DNA from: a virus | Virus record (IMG/VR): IMGVR_UViG_3300037585_004131 | Span: 1 to 42,899 of that record | Reading direction: 5' to 3' (one strand) | Length of the DNA stretch: 42,899 nucleotides | Shown: piece after piece, positions 16,046 through 25,877 of the stretch | How positions within the stretch are numbered: the first letter of the stretch is position 1 | How the letters are laid out: each line of letters opens with the position of its first letter | The notes under the pieces: generated by a model | Databases searched by the model: none | What the model was told of the DNA's origin: nothing | Seen by the model: only the letters and a program-made list of their open reading frames with translations | Program-made: the position numbers and the translations under genes

Positions 16046-18481
16046 TTATCTAGGGTCAAATTCAGCTAAATTAAAACCATCTAAACTATCCTCATTAGAT
16101 TCAAATGATTGCGGAGGTAGATTGTTTTTCTTTTGATTTATTAAATTTGACTGCTGAGTATTTTGCTGACTAATTCTTGAAGCTTTTGCTTCTTCTCTTT
16201 GTTTTTCTCTAGCACCTAATGCTTCAGACTCTTGACCTTTTATTTGCATATTATACTGAAACTCTTTATCCATCAAATCAGCTTTTAGCTCAGCTTCTAT
16301 TTTCATTTTTTCAATTTCAAAAGCAATGTCAGCTTGACGATATTGCATTTTAGCTTGAGATTCTGCTTGTATTTTTTGCATAGATATTGCAGCTGCAGCT
16401 TGTTGAGATTTCATATTAACATTCGCTTGCATTTGCATTTTCATCGCTTCTTTCTTTTGGTCGTCTTCAGCTTTTTGTTTACGCTTTAATTTTAACAATT
16501 GATTAGCTAATTTAATATTTCTTAATTCTCTAATGTCAATAGCGTCTTCTAAATTAATATCTTGTTTAGATAAAGCCATTTGTATGTTTTGCTCTAACAT
16601 AGCTTTTTGTTCTTCATCAGGAGAAACCTCAATAAAGATTCCAAAATCATATATATATAAATCAGATATTTCTTCCAATATAGAAGTGTTGTATTTACCA
16701 ATTTGATTAACTAACTCTTCTTTAAAATCAGAATACTCTAAAACGTCAGCAACTCTATAAGACAAAGCTTCAGCTAAAGTTCTATAAATATATAACGCAC
16801 CTTCTAATATATGTCTAGTTGCTACATTAGAATTTAATGCGGCAAGTTTTTGCACACCAACTAATGCATCAGGACTAGGAGTAGAGCCATCTCTTGCTTC
16901 ATTCAATCCTGTTACTGTTCTAATCATATCCATATAATGATTATAATTAGTAATCAACATTTGTGTTTTACTAGCTCCACTATTAGAAGTTAATTGCTGA
17001 ATAGGAACTCTAGCATTATTAAACTCACCATCTTGAGTATAACTTCTACCTACAACACTACCTGTTTGAAAATACAACCTTAATGCATCTTCAGGATTAT
17101 ATGCGTTACCTGTACCTAAATCAACTTCACTCAATCCATCAGCATCTATAAATACACCGTCAGGAACTACTTTAGCAATTACTTGTTGTAACTTCAAATG
17201 TGTAATTTGAATTAAATCAGCAAATGGAATCATTCTTCTAGTCAATGACTCTATATTTCCTTTATACATTCTAGGAGCTACAGCTACATAATTAGAAATA
17301 GCATGCTGAGAAGCAGATTTTGGTCTAACCATATTTTCCGCTAACTCCCATTTTAATATAAAGTTTGTTCCCATAACCATAACACCTTCATACCACACAT
17401 CAATTCTTTTACTTACTTTTTCAAAATTTCCTTCTTCCATTACTTCGTCAGGAGGATTGAATTGGTCATCTTTTTCTATTACTCTTGAACCGCCACCATC
17501 TAATTTCTTTTTCTTATACACATATTCTTTTGTGGTCTTATAATTAAAATACATTAAAGTTGCGGTATCTCTATAAAATATACTGTTTTGATAATACTGT
17601 GCAGTATTAAAATAATCATACCAAGATTGACTGTATTTACTTATTTCTTCTAAATCTTCAGGAGTTAAAGTAGGGTCAATCTTAATTAATTCTATAATTG
17701 GTACAGTTTTAATTTCACCCCAATAAAAACAATCTTTAAAATGTTTGTTTTCAGTATAACTATAAACTAGGTTTGCAGGGTCAACATAATTAACTGTCAC
17801 ACCACTTCCCGGTAAAAATTCATGTTTAGCACAACCAATTCCTAAAACTGTAATATCATAATCAATTTGTTTACGAATGTCCTGATAGTGGTTTTCAGCA
17901 AACAAAGTATTAATAGCTTCTTCTTCAGCTATTTCCACCGCAGGCTTGTAATTCAAATTCATATATAACGAAAGTTCTTCATCATTTTCAGGAAGACTAT
18001 CAGGTTGTGTAATAAAAGGGTCAACACCAAAATCTTTTTGTATATCTAACAGGATGTCTTTACCTGCCATTTGACCTTGAATTACATCTTGATATTTACT
18101 TCTATTTTGTTGCGACATTGCATCTTGAGCGTAAGCTTCAACTTTAAAAAGTCTATCTGACATACCATTAACTACTATGTCTACAAATTTAGGAATAACA
18201 GGAACTATAGACCAATCTAAGTTTAAGTAACTTAAATCTCCATCTACAGCTAGTTCGTTTTTATACTTGCCAATGTTTTGTTCTCCCCTTGCATATAGCC
18301 TAAGTCGATTAAAATTTTCCCATTGGCTATAATATCTACTACCAACGCCATCTCTTCTAAACCATTCATATTGAATAGCCTGTCCTATTTGTAATCCAAA
18401 CTCAGCGGTTGCTTTTTCTGCATCTGAAACAAACTGACTCGGGAATCCTGTGGACGTTATATCTATCTTAATATCTTTCAT
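16046..18481 (-). CDS. Portal protein, 811 aa
   Basis: Size and order (directly after TerL, before scaffold and capsid) match portal proteins of crAss-like phages, which are longer than typical ~500-residue portals. The N-terminal half is mixed alpha/beta with the sequence around residues 75-110 (LDWSIVPVIPKFVDIVVNGM) resembling the portal clip/wing region. A crown/barrel-like tail from about 650 to 790 is an extended, Gln/Met/Lys-rich helix (KMQMQANVNMKSQQAAAAIS; EIEKMKIEAELKADLMDK), fitting the long portal barrel seen in podoviruses. The gene starts one base before the TerL stop region with no gap, implying translational coupling. Start ATG at 18481 is followed by MKDIKIDITSTGFPSQFV. Confidence 0.85.
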   Translation of the reverse strand: MKDIKIDITSTGFPSQFVSDAEKATAEFGLQIGQAIQYEWFRRDGVGSRYYSQWENFNRLRLYARGEQNIGKYKNELAVDGDLSYLNLDWSIVPVIPKFVDIVVNGMSDRLFKVEAYAQDAMSQQNRSKYQDVIQGQMAGKDILLDIQKDFGVDPFITQPDSLPENDEELSLYMNLNYKPAVEIAEEEAINTLFAENHYQDIRKQIDYDITVLGIGCAKHEFLPGSGVTVNYVDPANLVYSYTENKHFKDCFYWGEIKTVPIIELIKIDPTLTPEDLEEISKYSQSWYDYFNTAQYYQNSIFYRDTATLMYFNYKTTKEYVYKKKKLDGGGSRVIEKDDQFNPPDEVMEEGNFEKVSKRIDVWYEGVMVMGTNFILKWELAENMVRPKSASQHAISNYVAVAPRMYKGNIESLTRRMIPFADLIQITHLKLQQVIAKVVPDGVFIDADGLSEVDLGTGNAYNPEDALRLYFQTGSVVGRSYTQDGEFNNARVPIQQLTSNSGASKTQMLITNYNHYMDMIRTVTGLNEARDGSTPSPDALVGVQKLAALNSNVATRHILEGALYIYRTLAEALSYRVADVLEYSDFKEELVNQIGKYNTSILEEISDLYIYDFGIFIEVSPDEEQKAMLEQNIQMALSKQDINLEDAIDIRELRNIKLANQLLKLKRKQKAEDDQKKEAMKMQMQANVNMKSQQAAAAISMQKIQAESQAKMQYRQADIAFEIEKMKIEAELKADLMDKEFQYNMQIKGQESEALGAREKQREEAKASRISQQNTQQSNLINQKKNNLPPQSFESNEDSLDGFNLAEFDPR

Positions 18482-20725
18482 TTATAATATTTTGCTTAAA
18501 GTTCCTGTGTTAGTGTATGTTGCAAAGTTAATGCTTATTTTTGACTCTTTTTTGGTAGGTAAATAAAGGTGTTTTTGATTAGCCATAATAGCCAATCCTG
18601 AGCTTATTGTAGCATCAAATTTTGTTCTATTTGATATATCAAATTTTGCCCAATCTTCAAGGGTGCGAATAAATGGCATTATACCCATATCTTCACTATC
18701 TCTAAACGTTCCTTCAAAATCCAAACCAACATGTTTTTCAATATAAGACTCAATAGCAGATGCATGAGACTGTTTTACGTCTTCACTTGAATTTGGTATA
18801 CCCCCTAATTCTCTTTCTGTTTTTGATAACTTATTAAATACTTTGTCAGGTCTATTCATACTAAAACCTCTATATCCTCTGTTTTTAAAATGATACAAAA
18901 GACGAGGTTTATTATTTTCACATAATAATGGCATACCATAAAATACACACGCCATTAAAACATCTTCAAAAAATATCTCAGCTGTTTGAGGTCTTGCTAC
19001 ATATTCTAAAAAAAATTCATTAGAAGGAGCATCGTCCATATTAAACTTAGTCATTCCATGCAAAGCTCCATTAGAACCTCCTCCACCTACAACTCCGGAT
19101 ATATCATAACTATCACAACCAAAAGAACCGATATGTTCATTAGCAGGATATTTTTTTCCATTTTTTACATAATGTCTGTTTTGTAAAGATTTTTTTGGTG
19201 TCCATCCTACCATAAACCTACCGTTTCTGTCAGGTCTAAACATTACTAAAGAATCTTTAATTCCATCTTTCCAATAAAAACTTCCTTTAGTAACATGATG
19301 TTCCATAATTAAAGAATCATTATAATCAATTTGTTGATATATTTTAGTTAAATTAAATAATGACTGCTTACTTTCATCACGAAAAGCATGAGACTCAGTT
19401 CTTGGAAATTGTCTGTAATATTCGTTTAACGCATCAGGGTCTGACTTTAATGAATCAACTTCATTTTGCCAATACTCAATTGCTCCTATTTTAATCATTG
19501 CATTATCAATTCCTAACACAGGTTCTTTAGGTGTTTCTAAAACAGGCATACCATATCTGTCAATAAACCCCTCCATATTCCATTCCATTGGAATAAATAA
19601 ATTATATAAACCTGATTTAGTTTGACCGTTAGCATTTCTATTTGTTGGGTCAGAATCTTCATAAAGATTTTTAAAATTTCCACCACCCTTAGATAATGCA
19701 TTAGACGTAGACCCCATCATACACTTACCAATTATTTTACTACCTAATCGTAAACAAGTTTTAGTAACTCTCCAATTATTTAAAATGTTATTAGGCTTTA
19801 ACCATTTTCCACTTTCATCATGAACTAATAATAATAATTTTTCTCCATCATAGGAGTTGTCATCTGTATTTTTCCAATCTATTGTAGTATCTAATCCGTC
19901 AAGTTCTTCATCCTCAACGTTATACATATTTTTTTTAGTAATCTTAGAAGCAGGAATTCTAAAAGCTAATTCAGTTTTAGGTTTGTCCATACCATCTTGA
20001 ATAGGTTTAAAAAAGAAAGGTAGATTAGTTCCTATTGGAACTACTTTATCTGTAAACATTTTTTTTGCATCAGAACCTGTTTTAGATAATATTCCAACTC
20101 TAGAATCTTTAGCTAATGTTCCTGTATTTATACATTCTGAAGAACCCATAAAAGAAAATCCGGAACGTCTAATTTTTAAATAACATAATCCAAAACTTCT
20201 TATATCAGCTTTACATGCTTCCCAATAAATAAAAAACCATCTATTGGCTTCTCTATAATCAGGAAAACCAACATCTATTTTTGTCCATTGAAGATATACA
20301 TAATGTGAACCCGTTATGTAAGTTGGCTTGCCATTATTGTAAAACCAATGTCCATCTTCTCTGCGGTCAAATTCATTTTCAATATAATCTACCCATTGAT
20401 TTTTAAATGCAGAAGGCATATCATTCCATTGAAATATAGATGTAATTCTTTTTAATACTTTAGGATATTCTTGTCGTTCCCAATATTGTTGAGATTTATC
20501 AGTATGTCTTTTTGTAATGATTTTTGGTTGTAATGGCAACGCTATATCTACACCATTTATTTGGATTATTTCTCCTATTTGACCTGTACGAGATATTATA
20601 ACAATACCGTACTTTTCATTAAAACCATATTCCCAAGTTTTTGCTCTATTTTTATTTGTTAAAACAGATTTAGGAATAACATCTACAAGTGTAGTGTATA
20701 TTTTATTTAGACCTTCGTTCTGCAA
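18482..20725 (-). CDS. terL: Terminase large subunit, 747 aa
   Basis: ATP-driven DNA packaging motor with endonuclease. A Walker A-like region is at about 185-196 (KIRRSGFSFMGSSE), lacking the standard GKS/T but in the expected place after WFFIYWEACKAD. Walker B plus catalytic Glu is LLLLVHDES at about 297-305, and the coupling motif is MMGSTSN at about 336-342. Downstream, GSFGCDSYDIS and LLCENNKP fit the first and second acidic positions of the RNase H-like nuclease. The central Gly-rich block (SKGGGNFKNLYEDSD) and the PMEWNMEGFID segment are familiar from crAss-like and marine TerL proteins. It overlaps the upstream 91-residue gene by 23 bases and abuts portal. About 200 residues longer than T7/T4-type cores, mostly at the N-terminus. 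Confidence 0.93.
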   Translation of the reverse strand: MQNEGLNKIYTTLVDVIPKSVLTNKNRAKTWEYGFNEKYGIVIISRTGQIGEIIQINGVDIALPLQPKIITKRHTDKSQQYWERQEYPKVLKRITSIFQWNDMPSAFKNQWVDYIENEFDRREDGHWFYNNGKPTYITGSHYVYLQWTKIDVGFPDYREANRWFFIYWEACKADIRSFGLCYLKIRRSGFSFMGSSECINTGTLAKDSRVGILSKTGSDAKKMFTDKVVPIGTNLPFFFKPIQDGMDKPKTELAFRIPASKITKKNMYNVEDEELDGLDTTIDWKNTDDNSYDGEKLLLLVHDESGKWLKPNNILNNWRVTKTCLRLGSKIIGKCMMGSTSNALSKGGGNFKNLYEDSDPTNRNANGQTKSGLYNLFIPMEWNMEGFIDRYGMPVLETPKEPVLGIDNAMIKIGAIEYWQNEVDSLKSDPDALNEYYRQFPRTESHAFRDESKQSLFNLTKIYQQIDYNDSLIMEHHVTKGSFYWKDGIKDSLVMFRPDRNGRFMVGWTPKKSLQNRHYVKNGKKYPANEHIGSFGCDSYDISGVVGGGGSNGALHGMTKFNMDDAPSNEFFLEYVARPQTAEIFFEDVLMACVFYGMPLLCENNKPRLLYHFKNRGYRGFSMNRPDKVFNKLSKTERELGGIPNSSEDVKQSHASAIESYIEKHVGLDFEGTFRDSEDMGIMPFIRTLEDWAKFDISNRTKFDATISSGLAIMANQKHLYLPTKKESKISINFATYTNTGTLSKIL

Positions 20726-20978
20726 ATCCTTGATTGGTATTAATTTTTGTTTTTACTCCTTCAGTTTCTAATGCGTCTCTTTCTATTTCTATTCTACTTA
20801 ATATTTCAAAAGCATCAAATATTGCTAACTTTTTTGTAGCTGCTGCATTTTTCAATCTATCAGCTGAAACATCATCTTCTGTTCCTGTAACAATTTTTTC
20901 TTTTGCTACATTAATTAATTCTTCAACAGCTTTTTCTGCTGCTTCTATTATTTTTAATTTAACATCTTTATTGCTCAT
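20703..20978 (-). CDS. Small helical protein upstream of TerL (small terminase candidate), 91 aa
   Basis: An all-helical, charged protein (KLKIIEAAEKAVEELINVAK, then SADRLKNAAATKKLAIFDAF) ending in a basic tail (GFAERRSK). The gene overlaps TerL by 23 bases in a different frame and the upstream 187-residue gene by 4 bases. Short helical proteins in this place are often small terminase subunits, but no helix-turn-helix is obvious and crAss-like phages generally lack a recognised TerS. Function is therefore inferred from position only. Confidence 0.6.
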   Translation of the reverse strand: MSNKDVKLKIIEAAEKAVEELINVAKEKIVTGTEDDVSADRLKNAAATKKLAIFDAFEILSRIEIERDALETEGVKTKINTNQGFAERRSK

Positions 20979-21538
20979 AGCTTTACTGTGATAAATTTAG
21001 ACATTATTCTGTAAAGAAGAACTCCATCAACTGTAAATTCATATTCACTATCAGGTTGAAAGGCAACTTCATCACCAACTTTTACACCATGATTTATAAG
21101 CTCTTGATTAGGATATTTAATTTTACCAATCAAAGGTTCGTATTTAACCACTTTATCTAAATAATAATCTTTAGATTTTACAGGCTCTACAAAACAATAC
21201 TTATCATGTGCATACCACTCATCATCAGACTTATATAAAAAAAATTGGTCATTATCTATAAAAAATAAATTATCTTTAAAATAACTTTTACCACTTTTTT
21301 CATGCCCTTTCATATCATAATATATTTTAAATACATTATGATGTACTAATAAAAGGTCGTTAATTTTTATAGGACCACAATAATTTAAAGGTAAAGAATT
21401 TACTCTAGCGAAACGATTTGAAAACTTATGGTCTTCTTGAGAAGTGCTTACTATAAAATCTACCTCTCCTAATTTCTTAGTATTATCGTAACGTTTCCCT
21501 TTTAATGGTTCTACAATAAAGCTGTGAGGTGATTGCAT
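20975..21538 (-). CDS. GroES-like (possibly tandem cpn10-fold) protein next to terminase, 187 aa
   Basis: The C-terminal ~75 residues read like a co-chaperonin barrel: a first strand KYCFVEPV, then GKIKYPNQELINHGVKVGDE with a following VAFQPDSEYEFTVDG and LLYRIMSKFITVKL. GroES has the same order (strand, VKVGDxVxF, DG/NE, final ILxIL-type strand). The N-terminal half repeats the pattern: SFIVEPL, a flexible segment, FARVNSLPLNYCGPIKINDL then LLVHHNVFKIYY and LFFIDNDQFFLYK. It may thus be a duplicated cpn10 fold. It is far from the groES gene at 39094-39351 and sits in the packaging operon, overlapping the 91-residue gene by 4 bases. The assignment is by eye; a generic beta-barrel is the alternative. 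Confidence 0.6.
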   Translation of the reverse strand: MQSPHSFIVEPLKGKRYDNTKKLGEVDFIVSTSQEDHKFSNRFARVNSLPLNYCGPIKINDLLLVHHNVFKIYYDMKGHEKSGKSYFKDNLFFIDNDQFFLYKSDDEWYAHDKYCFVEPVKSKDYYLDKVVKYEPLIGKIKYPNQELINHGVKVGDEVAFQPDSEYEFTVDGVLLYRIMSKFITVKL

Positions 21539-21552
21539 GTGATTTCATTAGA

Positions 21553-21777
21553 TTAAAAATTTATATTATATTCGATTGATATTGGCATAGCGTGATTAAA
21601 AGACTTCCAAAGTTTTATTTCTTCTCCTTGAATTATATATATAATAAAAGTTTGATTTTTTAAATCATGTTTTATTAAATGAATAACATAGTTACCACCT
21701 AAAACTTCTTGCCCTACTAAATAATGCATAGCACCTGACTTATAATCAGGACCTACAGAAATCTTTCTTATGTCCAT
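21553..21777 (-). CDS. Conserved small protein upstream of packaging genes, 74 aa
   Basis: A small beta-rich protein (KISVGPDYKSGAMHYLVGQE then VLGGNYVIHLIK) ending IEYNINF. I recognise the GPDYK...MHYxVGQ and terminal EYNINF pattern from short genes next to terminase in marine phages, but no function is known to me. It lies 14 bases before the GroES-like gene and 12 bases after the large fibre gene, on the same transcript. No signal peptide, membrane segment or metal motif. Confidence 0.65.
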   Translation of the reverse strand: MDIRKISVGPDYKSGAMHYLVGQEVLGGNYVIHLIKHDLKNQTFIIYIIQGEEIKLWKSFNHAMPISIEYNINF

Positions 21778-21789
21778 TATATTAAATTA

Positions 21790-24700
21790 CTAGAATGCGT
21801 CTTCTACTCTATATTTAACTTTAAAAGTTAAAGTTCCTCCACCCTGAGATGGATTTGCTGCTGCTGTAAAAAACAATCCATTGTTTACTAAAATTTGACC
21901 ATTAGCATTTCCTTGACTTTGAACCGGAGGTACAGCTTGATAAAAATCAGCAGCACCATTTACAATTCCGTTATCAAAAGCTCCAAAAGGTCTGTATTGT
22001 GTATTAGCTCCACCATTATCATATCTAATAAAAGGGTCAGCTGCAAAATCAAATACAGGAGCTGTATAGTCTAGTTTCCATAAACATTCTACAACAGCAA
22101 TTAATTTGTTTGCACCCGGAGAAGGAGCAACTTGTATAGGTGTTGAACCAATAGCTAACATCTGAGCATTAGTTATTGTTGTAGTAACTTCTAATATATC
22201 ATAATTACTATCTTTCCACTCTAAACCTGTATTCCCTGCATTCTTAGCTAATATTTGATTAGCAGTTCCAAGATTATTACCTGCATCAGCTATATTTTCT
22301 GTAAAGAAATTCTGCCATCTATTAACTGTTCCCCCTAAATTAATATCTTTATCTGTAACAGGAATTATAATTCCTGTACTATTAAGTTGTCCTTTAGTTG
22401 TTATATTTGTTGGTAAAGCAATTGTTAAAGATTGATTAACACCAACAGTTTCTATTTCGTTTGCAGTTCCAAGAATTGAAAGACTTTGTGAATTTAAATC
22501 TACAGTAGGTGTTCCTGTATTGGTATCACCTAAAAACTCTAAACTTGAGTCATCCATGTCAACCCATTCTAACTCTATGTTGTTTGCAGTTCTTGCTAAA
22601 AGTTGACCTGCAGTTCCACCTGTAGTCCAAATCATTGCATTTGCAGATGTATTGTTTGTTAAAATTTGAGCTGCACCACCCGTATTATTACCTGAATCTA
22701 CTATTTGATTAGTAAATAAATTTAACCATCTATTACTTGTTCCTCCTAAATTAAATGTTAAATCAGTTGAAGGCAACATTGGACCTCCACTATTTAATTG
22801 ACCCGGTGTTGTAATATTTGTAGGGAAACTAAAAGTTACTGTTCCTGCATTCTCAAGAGTTTTTATCTGACCTGTTGTACCTGCCATAACAACAGTACTT
22901 AAATCATTTACAGCTGTTTGGTGTGGAGGAGTTTGGTCATCACTTATTTTCCAACTACTATATTCATTATTATCAACCCAAACCAATGCATCATTAGTTG
23001 AATTTTTAGCCAACACTTGCGTAGCAGTACCACCCGTAGTCCAAGTCATTGCAGTTCCTGCCGCATCGTTTGTTAAAATTTGAGCCGCTCCACCTGTCAA
23101 ATCATCTTTATCAACTATTTGAGTAGTAAATAAATTTAACCATCTGTTAACTGTGCTACCAAGATTATGTGTAGCATCAGCTGTAGCGATTATTGCACCT
23201 CCACTATTTAATTGACCCGCTGTAGTTATGTTAGTCGGGAATGCAAAAGTAACCCCTTGATTTAATACGACAGCTTCTATTTGATTTGCTGTTCCTGTAA
23301 AAGTTAAAGTTTGAGTTGGTAAATCTACACTTCCTGCAGTTGAACCGTCACTTATACTTAATGTTTTATCATTCGCTTCATTAACCCACTCTAACCCTGT
23401 ATTAGCTGCATTCTTAGCAAGAACTTGACCTGCAGTTCCTAAATTGTCGCCTAAATCTGCAATATTTTGAGTAAAGAAATTCTGCCATCTATTAACAGTA
23501 CTACCTAAATTTTCAGTTGCATCAGATGTAGGGATTATCGGTCCTAAAGAATTTAACTGACCTCTTGTGGTAATATTTAAAGGTAAATTGAAGGCTATAG
23601 TTTGAGCTACAGGATTTGTAACTTCAATAGCGTTAGCAGTTCCTACTAAAGAAAGTTTTTGTGTAGGTAAATCAATAGAGGTTGCTGTAGCTCCACCGGA
23701 TGATATGCTTACATTTAATGTGTCAGACGCTCCATTAGTAATCCACTCTAATCCTGTATTAGCTGCATTCTTAGCAAGAACCTGTCCGGCTGTTCCTAAA
23801 TTGTTTCCTGCGTCTGCAATATTTTGAGTAAAAAAGTTTTGCCACCTGTTTGATGTACCACCTAAATTAGTATCTAGGTCTGTAACAGGGATTATAATTC
23901 CTTTAGAATTTAACTGACCTCTTGTAGTAATGTCTTGAGCTAATCTAAAAGCCGCTGTTTGATTAGTAGCATTTACTGTTTCTATTTCATTAGTTGTACC
24001 TACCAACCCTAAACTTTGAGTTGCTAAGTCAACTGTAAATGTAATAGAACTTGAAGAAGTTAATCTAATATTTAAATCTTCGTTAGGAACATCTTTCCAT
24101 TCTAATGCTGTACCACCTGAATTTTTACCTAAAAACTGCGTAGCTGTACCTAAATTGTTTCCTGCATCTGCAATGTTTTCGGTAAAGAAATTTTGCCATC
24201 TGTTAGCTGTTCCACCAAGATTTACGTTCTTATCAGTAACAGGAATTATTATACCTGTGCTATTTAATTGACCCGGTGTTGTTATGTTAGTTGGGAATGC
24301 TAGCTGCATTGTTTGTGCACCATCACCTGTTGTTGTGATTTGATTAGCTGTTCCTAATATTCTTAATGATTGTGTTGGTATATTTACTGATGTTGTACTA
24401 GTATCATAAGAACAAGATAAATCATCTACAGTTCCTATAGCAGTATCTACATAAGTTTTTATTGCAAGTGTGCTTGCAATGTTTGTGTTTGAAGCTCCTA
24501 ATAAAGTCGTAGCTGTTATTAATGATGAACCACTAACCGCTCCGCTAAGCACAAAACTTGTTGGAACAGTTAGTGTTATTATTTCTCCTACATCAGCTCG
24601 TAAATCATCTATACGAGCAACACCATCGATATATAAATCTCTCCACTCTTTAGAAGCAGAACCGATATCATATGTATCGTCAAGTGCAGGAATTAACGAA

Positions 24701-24849
24701 CCCGGTATATTCCCAAATAAATAAACACCAAGATTTTCTACAGTAACTGTTTTTGTTGCTAACGCAGAATCCTTGTCTGTTAATATTAAATAATCGTCAC
24801 CAACCGGTGCGATATTGGGATAACTCGTAGTGTCGCTAATTTTTGCCAT
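21790..24849 (-). CDS. Tail fibre with six ~115-residue repeats, 1019 aa
   Basis: The N-terminal anchor (MAKISDTTSYP, VGDDYLILTDKD) is shared with the 239-residue protein at 31770-32489. From about residue 160 to 900 a module is repeated six times. Each copy has an NITTxGQLNSxG(I)I stretch, then NLGGTxNRWxNFFTxxIxD, then GNNLGTAxQxLAKNAxNT and ending LEW. The repeats differ enough to be old, but are recognisable at DNA level. A different C-terminal domain (about 905-1019; FDFAADPFIRYDNGGANTQY, TLTFKVKYRVED) probably binds the receptor. It starts at the stop of the 94-residue gene (one-base overlap). The gene is a long fibre; repeats could promote recombination and length variation. Confidence 0.85.
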   Translation of the reverse strand: MAKISDTTSYPNIAPVGDDYLILTDKDSALATKTVTVENLGVYLFGNIPGSLIPALDDTYDIGSASKEWRDLYIDGVARIDDLRADVGEIITLTVPTSFVLSGAVSGSSLITATTLLGASNTNIASTLAIKTYVDTAIGTVDDLSCSYDTSTTSVNIPTQSLRILGTANQITTTGDGAQTMQLAFPTNITTPGQLNSTGIIIPVTDKNVNLGGTANRWQNFFTENIADAGNNLGTATQFLGKNSGGTALEWKDVPNEDLNIRLTSSSSITFTVDLATQSLGLVGTTNEIETVNATNQTAAFRLAQDITTRGQLNSKGIIIPVTDLDTNLGGTSNRWQNFFTQNIADAGNNLGTAGQVLAKNAANTGLEWITNGASDTLNVSISSGGATATSIDLPTQKLSLVGTANAIEVTNPVAQTIAFNLPLNITTRGQLNSLGPIIPTSDATENLGSTVNRWQNFFTQNIADLGDNLGTAGQVLAKNAANTGLEWVNEANDKTLSISDGSTAGSVDLPTQTLTFTGTANQIEAVVLNQGVTFAFPTNITTAGQLNSGGAIIATADATHNLGSTVNRWLNLFTTQIVDKDDLTGGAAQILTNDAAGTAMTWTTGGTATQVLAKNSTNDALVWVDNNEYSSWKISDDQTPPHQTAVNDLSTVVMAGTTGQIKTLENAGTVTFSFPTNITTPGQLNSGGPMLPSTDLTFNLGGTSNRWLNLFTNQIVDSGNNTGGAAQILTNNTSANAMIWTTGGTAGQLLARTANNIELEWVDMDDSSLEFLGDTNTGTPTVDLNSQSLSILGTANEIETVGVNQSLTIALPTNITTKGQLNSTGIIIPVTDKDINLGGTVNRWQNFFTENIADAGNNLGTANQILAKNAGNTGLEWKDSNYDILEVTTTITNAQMLAIGSTPIQVAPSPGANKLIAVVECLWKLDYTAPVFDFAADPFIRYDNGGANTQYRPFGAFDNGIVNGAADFYQAVPPVQSQGNANGQILVNNGLFFTAAANPSQGGGTLTFKVKYRVEDAF

Positions 24850-25133
24850 TATTCTACTTTTTCTAGAGGTTTATTTTCTTTTTCTTCTTCATCAGCTTTT
24901 ATTTCCTCAGCACTTTTAACCTCACCGGTCTCCATGTTGATACTGCTGTCTTGTCCGTACTTAGTTATTAAATCTTGTTCTAATACTGCGAAATCAGATT
25001 TAATTTTATCAATTTCTTTTATAATAGCTTGATGCTGTAAAGCATTATCAGCTAATTGCATTTTGCTTTTATTAAAGCTAATTTGTGCGTCTTGAATTGA
25101 TTTTAATTCTTGTTCTTCTAATTGTTTTGCCAT
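24849..25133 (-). CDS. Small coiled-coil protein, possible fibre chaperone, 94 aa
   Basis: Almost entirely helical with heptad spacing (EEQELKSIQDAQISFNKSKM and the segment after) to about residue 60, then an acidic tail (EEIKADEEEKENKPLEKVE). No cysteine, membrane span or signal. It is placed between fibre genes, overlaps the start of the 1019-residue fibre by one base, and has its own TATATTTG -7 element. Such short coiled-coil genes beside fibres are often assembly chaperones, but that is inference; small virion-linker proteins look similar. Confidence 0.65.
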   Translation of the reverse strand: MAKQLEEQELKSIQDAQISFNKSKMQLADNALQHQAIIKEIDKIKSDFAVLEQDLITKYGQDSSINMETGEVKSAEEIKADEEEKENKPLEKVE

Positions 25134-25172
25134 TTGATTAAATTTTAATTGTTTAACATTATTTTTATTCTA

Positions 25173-25180
25173 CAAATATA
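25173..25180 (-). promoter_or_regulatory. Bacteroidetes-type -7 element (TATATTTG)
   Basis: An exact TAnnTTTG match on the minus strand in the 59-base gap between the appendage gene and the coiled-coil gene, 39 bases upstream of the ATG at 25133. It could start the coiled-coil, fibre and packaging transcript. Confidence 0.5.
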
Positions 25181-25192
25181 CTACTTTTTAAA

Positions 25193-25876
25193 TTAAACAC
25201 CGGAGACTTTACTTATAGCACTTTTTGGTAAACCTACAACTCTACTTATATTTGAATTTAATACTCCTGCCACATTATTTTCATATCCGGCTGATGTTGC
25301 AGTAAAACTTAAATAGGGTATAGTACTAAAATTTTGATAACCATTTTGAATTCCTGTAAGAGTTGGTTGTATATTGGCATAATCTTGATACCACATAACA
25401 CAAACTTTAACATAATTAGATGTAAAAGCCGAAACAGCATTTGCATTTAACGACCAATAACTTAAATTATTTGTATCTGCCCAATATGTAGTTGCACCAC
25501 CGGCATATACTGTATTAAAATCCACACTATCCCAATCACCTGCTACTAAATTAGAGTTTGCATTTCCTTGAGCTGTTGACTTAACTACTGCGATAGGAAA
25601 ATTAGATGATGTAAATGTAGTTGGGTCGTAATATAATCTCAAATCTGTAATAGTATCAGATGCATATGAACTTACATCAAATGCCCACCATGACCTTTTT
25701 AACGTCCACTCACTCCCTTTACCTCCGGTAACATAGTTTCTTCTTACTGCTATAACATTTGAAGAGGTAGGCTGATTTGAAATACCATATCCCGTTGAAC
25801 CATTTCTAACTTCTGCAAAACTTTCAGTAGATGCATTTTCCATGTACCCATATTTTGAAGCGTTTACTGTTGCCAT
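25193..25876 (-). CDS. Virion appendage beta-sandwich protein, 227 aa
   Basis: The sequence SWWAFDVSSYASDTITDLRL and WADTNNLSYWSLNANAVSAF has the strand pattern of a jelly-roll/DNRLRE-type carbohydrate-binding or adhesion domain (residues about 40-190). The end, NVAGVLNSNISRVVGLPKSA followed by ISKVSGV, is a short repeat of [IV]-x-x-V-x-G-V units that I associate with tail appendage proteins of marine phages. It overlaps the fibre at 25878 almost exactly (adjacent starts/stops) and belongs to the fibre block. It is secreted-looking only in the sense of being a virion protein; no signal peptide. Confidence 0.65.
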   Translation of the reverse strand: MATVNASKYGYMENASTESFAEVRNGSTGYGISNQPTSSNVIAVRRNYVTGGKGSEWTLKRSWWAFDVSSYASDTITDLRLYYDPTTFTSSNFPIAVVKSTAQGNANSNLVAGDWDSVDFNTVYAGGATTYWADTNNLSYWSLNANAVSAFTSNYVKVCVMWYQDYANIQPTLTGIQNGYQNFSTIPYLSFTATSAGYENNVAGVLNSNISRVVGLPKSAISKVSGV

Positions 25877-25877
25877 A

